DNA of 64,000 nucleotides from Marchantia polymorpha subsp. ruderalis (Eukaryota; Streptophyta; Marchantiopsida; Marchantiales; Marchantiaceae): the NCBI GenBank assembly GCA_037833965.1, contig AP031351.1, forward strand, positions 23,324,501 to 23,388,500, given 5' to 3'. Below the pieces are notes generated by a model. The model had not been told where the DNA came from. It worked only from the letters and a program-made list of their open reading frames with translations, and did no database searches. Positions 11,801-18,777 of this stretch are shown here, piece by piece. The first letter of the stretch is position 1, and each line of letters opens with the position of its first letter. Made by a program: the position numbers and the translations under genes.

Positions 11801-11978
11801 ACAGGATACCATGTCCGCCCTCGAGGGGAAGGTGTCCGCGGCGTTGCAGCGGTTGGGACTGCGCAGTCGAGCGGAAGAGTGGCAGGGTAGGGAGTTAGTG
11901 CGCGGCAGTCGGCCGCGCAGGAGACGTAGTACAGGTTCCGCGGAGTGTAGTGTAGCGTGGTTCCGTGCAGGCGTGTAG
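8847..11978 (+). CDS. U3-encoded ORF of element A (1043 aa)
   Basis: Function unknown. The ATG at 8847 opens the frame; the in-frame ATG at 9069 (MSGRANPR) is an alternative, since homology to family B begins soon after it. A conserved N-terminal domain (to about residue 320) contains FLLWGWNYICANMVREW, NGYRTRDYKDRFRR and KGGTLNHLSPFLINFYR. It resembles N-terminal domains of plant transposon-associated proteins such as Athila ORF1-like families (from memory). Then come an NLS-like PRKRRW near 337, a Pro/Arg/Ser-rich middle with PVHR repeats, an acidic patch near 725-749 and a long coiled coil (about 800-1005). No signal peptide or membrane segment is visible, which argues against an envelope protein. 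It lies in U3, so it would be the 3'-most ORF of the genomic RNA. Confidence 0.75.
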   Translation: MTFDRAAENVPFLNSRFQSLVRAARIHLLAAEHSRRRRTGDFLLIEGEVSARDLELRAIRVCRERKKRGQCGSRMSGRANPRNAMTRPSRLRMVPLRLPQNGLRAFEERLIARKLNFLLWGWNYICANMVREWLEPQGPPSRGLRPHVDRWTVQDWAQALGRCAGMPGHLLFDSESIKVTKQEEAQFVELFKTGRSTKNGYRTRDYKDRFRRTLSAALMQLLQPHRACYITLWQVSFVECVIEGTPIHWASILHRVMRQHAFEEKGGTLNHLSPFLINFYRQRNCLTAAELEHFPPLSIDHPGKYVRENEVDTDAEESPTSTPSRRRDEGRHTPAARVPRKRRWREESEEEQHQEPSASIRPRPLCEPYSRPKQKARRLVLPADSADTATIATEIGSASPERREEARTTAGATGHAATSSGERPPTGQGPPELPRAMRTDVPFAHRRTSADGRASAERRTQVDVDLRLRVGRSSPPVHRSPVHRSPVHRTPPHVPPVHRQESPPFQRRKGKEPAEEPPTRHRPSGPDPPAHHSPQFAPSAPGPSSRGDTSRERAEAAPSAGSPPIDAPSAVGPIGQGTSGVRPPALSPSAIDVRGATPAADKAPANAPAHGPGTAPMDRSREQQTMERSDCPRDEISKRDAQSNPAQPSSAQSPSAADDGDRENAVGNQPASDGDAARIHSPSALDILATSSEAAAVPSQAAHVEDVQPHSGQSPTQSMATEILHSDDDDGGSTEEMSGAEDTEEEEEIVGAPAAALSEQVIPLLRYLDRKVDKYADPLQPGSYIELVRRRTRTKVHTSKLLARVDQELRDLKEKHECLWGQYKLNQKFYKHSEKMKDEKLGELTKEQVKVKEALNSEQAQNRILSEELVRQTRLLEQCQLARQADEELIRRLQSECGELRAQRAEAESQLVTIEEERRKEADRTKVETARRVAHCLKGYAHWEVKAQEKLTLREFELRAAGLLSGDSRSRRKVAKKLEAFLSKAQDTMSALEGKVSAALQRLGLRSRAEEWQGRELVRGSRPRRRRSTGSAECSVAWFRAGV

Positions 11979-12014
11979 CGTAGCGCAGTGTAGTGTTAGG
12001 TAGGACTTAGAAGG

Positions 12015-12043
12015 TATAAAATAGTTCCAGGCGTTTTGCCTGG
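12015..12043 (+). promoter_or_regulatory. TATA box and conserved hairpin, element A 5' LTR
   Basis: TATAAAAT at 12015-12022 lies 36 bp after the stop of the LTR ORF. A 6-bp stem CCAGGC/GCCTGG with loop GTTTT follows at 12027-12043. Transcription would be expected to start near 12040-12047, so the U3/R border lies after the ORF. Whether the hairpin is in the RNA or acts as DNA depends on the exact start. Confidence 0.7.
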
Positions 12044-12427
12044 GGTTCTTTCCCATCAGAAGTGCAGATCAGGAACCCATTTCCTTTGCGTGTTTGTGTC
12101 CTTGAGTTCTGTCACCACGCACGAGGAGTTACAACTTAGCGTTCCGCATTTTGTAGCTGAAGGCCTTCGGTCGAATGTTAAGAGCTAGTACATTGGTTAG
12201 AGACTTGAGTAGTTCGGATCTGCACCTGCGGGTGACTGCCGATGCTCAGAGCCAGTGACTAGTTAGATACTTGAACAGTTTCGCCCCTACACCCTCGAGT
12301 GTTTCTTTCTGATTGTACTCCTTGGGATTTTTCCCCTGAATGCCAAAGTGAAGTTTTGCTACTTCGTGTAAGCCTTGGTTGTAAATTCAGGTTACGCTGC
12401 AGCAGGTGCCTTGAGGGCAACCCCTGT

Positions 12428-12884
12428 AGTATTTCTGGGAATGACAAGTGCCTGAGAATTCAAACTCTTCAATAGACTGTTGTTGTGTTACTGGAATGTT
12501 TCACAGTGAGTCCTTCAGTGCGAACCTGTGTTCTCTGCGCGTTTTGTGAGTTGAGAGTGTTGTTCACCGCGTCTGAGTGACTTCGATCCGAAGTAGGTAG
12601 TCCAAACCGGGTTTCCTACACTAGCAGCAAGCTAGTGGAAGCGTTGTAAAAGCCGGAGTTGGAAGTCACTGCCCGCAGCTTTGCCGAGTGTACTCTGGAG
12701 AGACTTTCCCCCTGAAATCTTGAAGTAGAGGTCCTAACGGATCTCTGGGTTGTGTTTCTGTAGTTTCAGGCGTGTGTGTGTGTTACGCTGCACTGTGCGA
12801 CCTCCGAGTGCGCTCCGAGTGGACACTTGCAGTATTTCTGGGAGTGACAGTTGCCTGAGAATTCAAACTCCTCAATAGTCTGTT
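12428..12884 (+). repeat. Two direct repeat copies in R/U5
   Basis: A 54-bp motif (AGTATTTCTGGGA...CAATAG.CTGTT) occurs at 12428-12481 and again, diverged, at 12831-12884, 403 bp apart. Both lie in the predicted untranslated leader. The same pair is in the minus-strand A-family LTRs (around 4355 and 4765). A GT microsatellite lies between them (about 12772-12783). Confidence 0.6.
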
Positions 12885-13003
12885 AAAACGTGACACTTTG
12901 TACCCTGTGTGTTCCTCTGTCCCTGTGGGTTCGACCTTTCTACCACTATATTGCAGTTTTAGCCTTTAGTGGGTTATTACATAAGAAGCCGACAACTTCT
13001 TTT

Positions 13004-13021
13004 TGGCGCCGCTGCCGGGGA
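13004..13021 (+). other. Primer-binding site (tRNA-Asp)
   Basis: TGGCGCCGCTGCCGGGGA is complementary, with one mismatch, to the 3' end of plant tRNA-Asp (CCCCGGCAACGGCGCCA). It starts 22 nt after the LTR end at 12981, a longer gap than usual but the same in A2 and B. Confidence 0.8.
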
Positions 13022-13067
13022 CAGTTGCGTCGACACCGGGGTTTTTACGAGCAGCCATGCTCGGTGA

Positions 13068-15899
13068 ATGTCGACTGGGGCTAGCGGGAGCAACCTAAGT
13101 GCTAGAGCTGTCCGCAAGTTCCGACGAGATTCAGAGAAGGCCGTGGAAGAGACACGGCGTCAAAACAAGAAAACACCAAAAAGAGTACCTAAGCCTAGTT
13201 CGGCCGACATCCTTGGGGAACCTACCCCCGACGACTCGGAACCAAACTTGGTGCTTACAGTTCTACTAGATATTCCTTGCACGGACCCGCCTAGTGAAGT
13301 AGAACCGACCGCCCGAGAACCGTCGACAGACACACCGATGGCGGACGGACAAGCCAATGTGCGGCTACCTCAGCCGATTACTAAACATTCCTACCCGAAG
13401 TACAAAGGGAGTGGGGATGACGACGATGCAGATTCATACATCAAGTTGTTCGAGTCGGTGTCTATTGCCAATCGCGAGATCGCAGACGACGACCGACTAA
13501 GGATCTTTCCAAGCCTTCTGCGGAAGAAAGCGAGGAGTTGGTACAATCACGAGAGCATCGATCCGACTGGGTTGACAACATGGGCCCAGCTGAAGGAGAA
13601 GTTCCTTCGCCGCTTTCGCGAGCTCGGCTACGACAGCCGGGTTTTGACAAAGTTACGTAATTTGCAGCGAGAGAAGAAGGAGAGTCTGCGTGACTACACG
13701 GAGAGATTTCTGGACCTCCTCGACAGAATACCGAAAACAGGACCAGGGTCCCCTTTCTCGGTACAACAAGCTGTGGATTGGTACGTGACCGGTTTAACTC
13801 GGGAGATGGAGACTTTTTGCCGACGTAGCAAGTGCGACACTATTGAGGATGTGATTGCATCGGCAGAAGCCTTCGAAACTTCCACTCTCAACCGAAGAGG
13901 GAGAGAGAGACGGGAGTCGAAGGAGCGAAAACCAAAGGGAGGGCGAAGACGACGTAGAGGTACAACTCCGTCATCGGAGGAATCGTCTTCGGACGAGAAC
14001 CGTTCTTCATCCGAAGAAGAGGAAACCTCATCGTCGGAGGAGGAGAAGAAGAGGAAGAAGCATGGGTCAGCGAAGAAAAAGGGCATCCGACGAGTGACTA
14101 CGGACAGAACGCCGGGAGATATAGCTTCGAAGATGGAGACCCTTGTGAAGGACTTCGCCGATCTCAAGGTTCAAGTGGTAGGCGGGCATGATCGCCGAAA
14201 ATCACCCGGGAGAGTGCGAGCGAACTTATGGTGTACTACGTGCGGGGCGGTGGGACATGCAAACACCGAGTGCCTTACCACCCGGCCGTCATATCCAGTC
14301 AACGCAGTAGAGTGGGCGCAACCGTACTATGGAGAGCACCCTCAGTACTATGGAGAGGCTAGCGAAGAGACAGCCTACGCCGTCCAGTCGGTTCCTACCC
14401 CTCCTGCAGTTTCAGCAATGCAAGTCCCACGATATATTCCGGTGGATCGGGCCACTACGGTACCTGTGAGGCGGAGAGCACCTCCAGGGACGTTTGACCC
14501 ACCGCCACCGCGAGCTTGTTATAATTGCGGGGAAGTTGGGCACTTCTCACCGCAGTGTCCCCATCCAAAAAGGCGAAACGATTATGCTCCGACATGTAGT
14601 AATTGCAAGAAGGTCGGGCACACTGCGCCAGAGTGTGATCAGCCACCAGTCCCTCGGCCAGCGGTACGATTTGTGAACACTCCTGCCAAAGAGGACGTGC
14701 AAGTTAACCAGGTCGAAGTAGGTTCAGACGGGGATGGCGAAGACGAAGAATGGCCGGCTGAAGAGGTTATGTGCGCACGAGTCGAAACTCGTAGCTCCAA
14801 GAAATCCAAGGAGCAAGAGCGTGACACTCGCAAGCACGAACGGAGAACCGCCGACCGGACGGGAAAAGGAAAGGAGAAGACATCCAGCAAGTCCGATTTG
14901 CGACCTGCTCGGAAGTCTTCGGCTACGCGAGAGGCACCAGCAGTGCGCCCCCAGACAGCAGTCAAGGACGAGCCAGTGCGCCTACTGAAACGGGACTATG
15001 CTCCGGATATCCGCAACGAGGTAGCCAACCTGTTGCAGGAAGCGATCCGCACTCAAAAGGACCCACCGCGGCCAGACTTGACCCCCTCCCTTGGGGCGAA
15101 GTTGGCAGCCACCGTGGAACCTCGCAGAGCGTCGCCGACCCCGGCGCCCCAACGCGCCCACTATGACTTGGTCGAAGATCTCGGGAGTCGAAAAGTGAAC
15201 ATCACGTTCAAGCAGCTCTTGGAGGACAATAAGACGTATAGGAGAATGTTGATGCTTTCGCTACGGCATCCGCGGAAGCCGCGCGCATCCACATCCTCTC
15301 AAGTATATCAAGTGGAGAGCGAAGACCAAGGGCCACCCGAGATCGATGTGGAAATAGCAGGGTGTTGTGTACGCAGAGTGCCAATCGACTCTGGATCAGG
15401 AGTCAACATAATGACGGAGGATACAGCGAGAGCCTTGGGGTTCAGTCAATACGAACCCTCGAAGCGTGTGTTGAGATTAGCGGATCAGACGCGGAGAATG
15501 CCTGCAGGTATGCTGCGCAATGTCAAGACAACCATCGGGGGTGCGGACTTTCGGTTGACGTATATCATCCTTCAACCGATGATGAAGCAGGGCTATGATG
15601 TTCTGCTCGGGCGACCATGGCTATATGGTGCACAAGTCAGATGTGATTGGCGAAGACATCGCCTTAAGTTTCCTCATCCTTCGGAGCCGACCAAAACCAT
15701 AACGGTGCCCTGGAATAGGGTCGGGCACGAAGGAGAGACCCCATCGACAAGTGCAGGTTACACATCGGGCGAGGACAGTGAGTCGACCGCGCGATCGGAT
15801 TCCAGTGGTACCGAATCCGATTACTTCGTGGGATTCGTTGCCTGTTGTTCGGTGGGAGAGGAAGAAGAGCCGGAAGCTATTCAGCCGGAAGACGAATAG
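13068..15899 (+). CDS. gag: Element A Gag-protease (943 aa)
   Basis: Structural polyprotein with the protease at its C-terminus. The ATG at 13068 follows the PBS by 46 nt. A capsid region (SYIKLFESV, WAQLKEKFLRRF, LRDYTERFLDLLDRIP) spans about residues 100-270. A Lys/Arg- and Ser/Glu-rich linker (about 280-340) follows, then three CCHC knuckles: CTTCGAVGHANTEC near 387, CYNCGEVGHFSPQC near 482 and CSNCKKVGHTAPEC near 511. The retropepsin site IDSGSGVNIM is near 772, with YDVLLGRPWL downstream. The stop is UAG in a readthrough context and pol follows in the same frame, so Gag-Pro should be the major product and Gag-Pro-Pol the minor one. No internal lesion is seen. Confidence 0.9.
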   Translation: MSTGASGSNLSARAVRKFRRDSEKAVEETRRQNKKTPKRVPKPSSADILGEPTPDDSEPNLVLTVLLDIPCTDPPSEVEPTAREPSTDTPMADGQANVRLPQPITKHSYPKYKGSGDDDDADSYIKLFESVSIANREIADDDRLRIFPSLLRKKARSWYNHESIDPTGLTTWAQLKEKFLRRFRELGYDSRVLTKLRNLQREKKESLRDYTERFLDLLDRIPKTGPGSPFSVQQAVDWYVTGLTREMETFCRRSKCDTIEDVIASAEAFETSTLNRRGRERRESKERKPKGGRRRRRGTTPSSEESSSDENRSSSEEEETSSSEEEKKRKKHGSAKKKGIRRVTTDRTPGDIASKMETLVKDFADLKVQVVGGHDRRKSPGRVRANLWCTTCGAVGHANTECLTTRPSYPVNAVEWAQPYYGEHPQYYGEASEETAYAVQSVPTPPAVSAMQVPRYIPVDRATTVPVRRRAPPGTFDPPPPRACYNCGEVGHFSPQCPHPKRRNDYAPTCSNCKKVGHTAPECDQPPVPRPAVRFVNTPAKEDVQVNQVEVGSDGDGEDEEWPAEEVMCARVETRSSKKSKEQERDTRKHERRTADRTGKGKEKTSSKSDLRPARKSSATREAPAVRPQTAVKDEPVRLLKRDYAPDIRNEVANLLQEAIRTQKDPPRPDLTPSLGAKLAATVEPRRASPTPAPQRAHYDLVEDLGSRKVNITFKQLLEDNKTYRRMLMLSLRHPRKPRASTSSQVYQVESEDQGPPEIDVEIAGCCVRRVPIDSGSGVNIMTEDTARALGFSQYEPSKRVLRLADQTRRMPAGMLRNVKTTIGGADFRLTYIILQPMMKQGYDVLLGRPWLYGAQVRCDWRRHRLKFPHPSEPTKTITVPWNRVGHEGETPSTSAGYTSGEDSESTARSDSSGTESDYFVGFVACCSVGEEEEPEAIQPEDE

Positions 15900-15905
15900 C
15901 AATTA
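15897..15905 (+). promoter_or_regulatory. Leaky UAG between gag-pro and pol
   Basis: TAG-CAA-TTA separates gag-pro and pol, which are in the same frame. UAG followed by CARYYA is the readthrough context known from tobamovirus replicase. A2 has the identical nine bases and B has TAG-CAA-CTA. No ATG lies at the pol start, which supports readthrough over reinitiation. Confidence 0.75.
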
Positions 15906-18704
15906 ACTGTGGGACTGGGAAGGAGTGAGACGAGTCACACTGAGGGCATTGTCGACCCTAGTGACTGTCACGAAGTACAACTCAGTCCCGGCAAGTGCTT
16001 GAAGGTATCAAACGCAGTGAGAGGAGACGAGCTAAGGAAAGTACAGGCATTCCTTAGCCATTATGTCGACGTCTTCGCCTGGAAGATCGAGGACATGAAG
16101 GGGATACCTGCACGGTATGGGGAACACCGTATCGATTTACTGGACGACTCAGTACCCATACGACAGCGCCAGTATCGCCTCAACCCAAAGTACTCCTTGC
16201 TAGTGAAAGAGGAGATAGATAAGTACTTGAGCGCTGGTATTATTTACCCTGTGCTCAGCAGCGAGTGGGTGTCGCCGATTGTTATCGTACCCAAGAAGTT
16301 GACGGGGAAGATACGAGTGTGTCAGGATTTCCGGAAGTTGAATGCAGCAACACGCAAGGATCATCACCCGTTACCATTCACGGATGCCATTCTAGACCAT
16401 GTCGCAGGACATGAATGTTATAGCTTCCTGGATGGGTTCTCAGGTTACAATCAGGTGTCTATCCGTGAACAGGACAAGGATAAAACTACGTTCACAACAG
16501 ACTGGGGAACTTACGCATACCACAAGATGCCCTTCGGTCTGTGCAACGCGCCTGCCACCTTTCAACGGATGATGACCAATATCTTTCAGGAACAACTGAG
16601 GAAGTTCCTGGAAATATTCATAGATGACTTCTGTGTCTTTGGGAAGCGGTCTGAACACCTAAGTCACTTGAAGCAGACCTTCGATAAATGTAGAGAGAGC
16701 AGTTTATCACTGCATCCCGAGAAGTGCTTTTTCTTTATGACTAGTGGGATCTTGTTGGGTCATCGGGTCTCGGCAGACGGCATTGCGGTGGACATCGAGA
16801 AGGTCAAGGTTATACTCGAGCTTGAGCCACCCACGAATCTAAGAGAGCTGCGAGCATTCCTGGGTCATGTGGGCTACTACCGAAGATTCATACACATGTA
16901 TGCAATACTGGCGGCGGACCTGACCAAGTTGTTGAAGAAGGACGAGCCTTATGCTTGGGGTGCGAACCAGCAGTCAGCATTTGAGGCTCTGAAAGCGAAA
17001 CTCACGACTGCTCCCGTACTAAGGAGTCCAGACTGGAATCGACCATTCCATGTTTACGTTGACACATCGGCATTCGCCATCGGTGTAGTACTGAGTCAAA
17101 AGGATGACAACAAAAAGGACTACCCGATCTACTTCGCGAGCCGACAGCTGTCTCTAGCAGAGCGGAAGTACACCACGACGGAGAGAGAAGCGTTGGGGAT
17201 GGTGTACTCCTGTAAAAAGTTCCGTCACTACCTAATCTGCTACGAGTTTGTGTTCCATGTGGACCACTACGCATTGCAACACCTAGTCAAGAAAGCCGAC
17301 CTATCCGGTCGGATCGCCAGGTGGGTGTTGTTACTACAAGAGTTCACCTACACAGTCCAGACCAGGAAAGGGGTGCACCACGAAAATGCGGATTACTTGT
17401 CCCGATTATGGACACAGCCGACAGAGGAGGAATTGGTGGACGATTTTCCAGATGAAGAGTTATTTCAGTTGTCTGCAGGACATGAGTCCCGCTATGCCGA
17501 CCTGTATCGATATCTGCTAACCCTCCAGTGTCCCGAAGGCATGGATTTGGAACAGCGAACTGTCTTTATTCATAAGGCAGGCCCGTACCAACTCCAGCAG
17601 GGGGTTTTGTTCAAGAAGATGGCGGATGAGCGCTTATGCAGATGCCTGGAGGAATCAGAGGTACCAAGAATAGTGAGTGCGATGCATATAGAGGAGGCGG
17701 GTGGACACTATGCCACCAGGAACACGGTCACAAAGATCCTAAATGCGGGGTATTGGTGGCCGACCATGTTTAAGGATGTTCTCGATTACATCCGCAAGTG
17801 CGACAGTTGCCAGAGGACGGGGAGACCGACGCCTACAACACGATGGCCCCTGACTCCCATCATGCCCCTAGCACCTTTCGAAAAGTGGGGTATTGACTTT
17901 GTAGGGCCGATACAACCAGTGACTAGAAGTACACGAAGGCGCTACATTCTGGTAGCAACGGACTACGCCACCAAAATGGTAGAGGCCAGGGCCACCAGAA
18001 AGGATGATGCTGCCACAGTGGCAGCATTCTTGTTTGAGTCAATCATCACACGCTACGGATGTCCCTTAGAGCTAGTCAGCGACCGGGGCACGCATTTTCT
18101 GAATCAGATCATCGAAGACCTGACACGGTATTTCCACATCAAGCACCGGAAGACTACTCCATACAATCCCAAGGCAAATGGACTGACGGAGAAGTCCAAT
18201 GGTCTGCTGTGTAAAATACTACTCAAGGTCACGGTGAATCACGCTCACGACTGGGATACGAAGCTAGCAGCCGCTCTATGGGCGTACCGCACAGCTGAGA
18301 AGATCACGACCAAACAGACACCATACTTTCTGGTGTATGGGCAACACCCGATCCTCCCGATCGAATTTGAAGTACCCACCCATCGAACGATGGATTTGCA
18401 GAGGATGGGCGCAGAGGAGAGTCAGCTCTACAGGTTACAGGAGGTCACGCTGCTGGATGAGAGGAGAAGAGACGCCGAAGATCGCACCAGGAAAATCCAG
18501 CTCCGCCGAAAGGAGAGATACGATAAAAAGATCAAACCGGTACTCCTGCAGGCGGGTGATTTGGCATTGCTCTACGACAGCAGGCATGCCAGATTCCCAG
18601 GCAAACTGCACCTAAGGTGGATGGGACCTTACAGGGTTGTCGAAGTTTTCCCGAATGGATCCACCCAACTTGCGGACCTGGCCGGCGATTTGTTAGGCAC
18701 CTGA
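15900..18704 (+). CDS. pol: Element A Pol: RT, RNase H, integrase
   Basis: This is the reverse-transcription and integration polyprotein, open from the codon after the UAG. Counting from 15909: RT with IRVCQDFRKLN, MPFGLCNAPATFQ and catalytic FIDDF near 236; RNase H with YVDTSAFAIG near 380 and DHYALQHLV near 451; integrase zinc finger H...H...CDSC from about 592. The integrase core has D in WGIDFVGP (660), D in SDRGTHF (723) and E in LTEKSNG 36 residues on, a D-D35-E triad. The C-terminus has a GPY motif (WMGPYRVVEVF) and no chromodomain, in keeping with the Athila/Tat branch. A TGA at 18702-18704 replaces the CGA of A2 and truncates the last ~12 residues, probably a mild loss. Confidence 0.9.
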   Translation, partial: QLTVGLGRSETSHTEGIVDPSDCHEVQLSPGKCLKVSNAVRGDELRKVQAFLSHYVDVFAWKIEDMKGIPARYGEHRIDLLDDSVPIRQRQYRLNPKYSLLVKEEIDKYLSAGIIYPVLSSEWVSPIVIVPKKLTGKIRVCQDFRKLNAATRKDHHPLPFTDAILDHVAGHECYSFLDGFSGYNQVSIREQDKDKTTFTTDWGTYAYHKMPFGLCNAPATFQRMMTNIFQEQLRKFLEIFIDDFCVFGKRSEHLSHLKQTFDKCRESSLSLHPEKCFFFMTSGILLGHRVSADGIAVDIEKVKVILELEPPTNLRELRAFLGHVGYYRRFIHMYAILAADLTKLLKKDEPYAWGANQQSAFEALKAKLTTAPVLRSPDWNRPFHVYVDTSAFAIGVVLSQKDDNKKDYPIYFASRQLSLAERKYTTTEREALGMVYSCKKFRHYLICYEFVFHVDHYALQHLVKKADLSGRIARWVLLLQEFTYTVQTRKGVHHENADYLSRLWTQPTEEELVDDFPDEELFQLSAGHESRYADLYRYLLTLQCPEGMDLEQRTVFIHKAGPYQLQQGVLFKKMADERLCRCLEESEVPRIVSAMHIEEAGGHYATRNTVTKILNAGYWWPTMFKDVLDYIRKCDSCQRTGRPTPTTRWPLTPIMPLAPFEKWGIDFVGPIQPVTRSTRRRYILVATDYATKMVEARATRKDDAATVAAFLFESIITRYGCPLELVSDRGTHFLNQIIEDLTRYFHIKHRKTTPYNPKANGLTEKSNGLLCKILLKVTVNHAHDWDTKLAAALWAYRTAEKITTKQTPYFLVYGQHPILPIEFEVPTHRTMDLQRMGAEESQLYRLQEVTLLDERRRDAEDRTRKIQLRRKERYDKKIKPVLLQAGDLALLYDSRHARFPGKLHLRWMGPYRVVEVFPNGSTQLADLAGDLLGT

Positions 18705-18777
18705 GTGAACGGGTGGCGGTTGAAGAAATACCACATGTGAGTGTTCGCGTGGGCGCTCACAATTGAGGAGGGGGGCA
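18705..18777 (+). other. Polypurine tract and 3' internal end
   Basis: GAGGAGGGGGGCA (18765-18777) directly precedes the LTR start TGTGG at 18778 and is the expected plus-strand primer. The same tract is in B and A2. The rest of the interval is the disused end of pol and a short spacer. Confidence 0.8.

Larger units (their letters stand above)
7631..12981 (+). repeat. Element A 5' LTR
   Basis: This 5.35-kb LTR ends GGGTTATTACA. By alignment with the 3' copy starting at 18778 it lacks the first 30 bp (TGTGGTACCCC...). U3 holds a palindrome-rich leader, then a 1043-codon ORF; the TATA box at 12015 follows the ORF, leaving about 0.94 kb of R/U5. LTRs of plant Ty3/gypsy elements are usually a few hundred bp to about 2 kb, so this is long. 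Confidence 0.88.

Noticed and set aside
18500-18704. Chromodomain at the end of A/B integrase
   Set aside because: Only a GPY-type motif and a short basic tail are present; no aromatic-cage chromodomain pattern.
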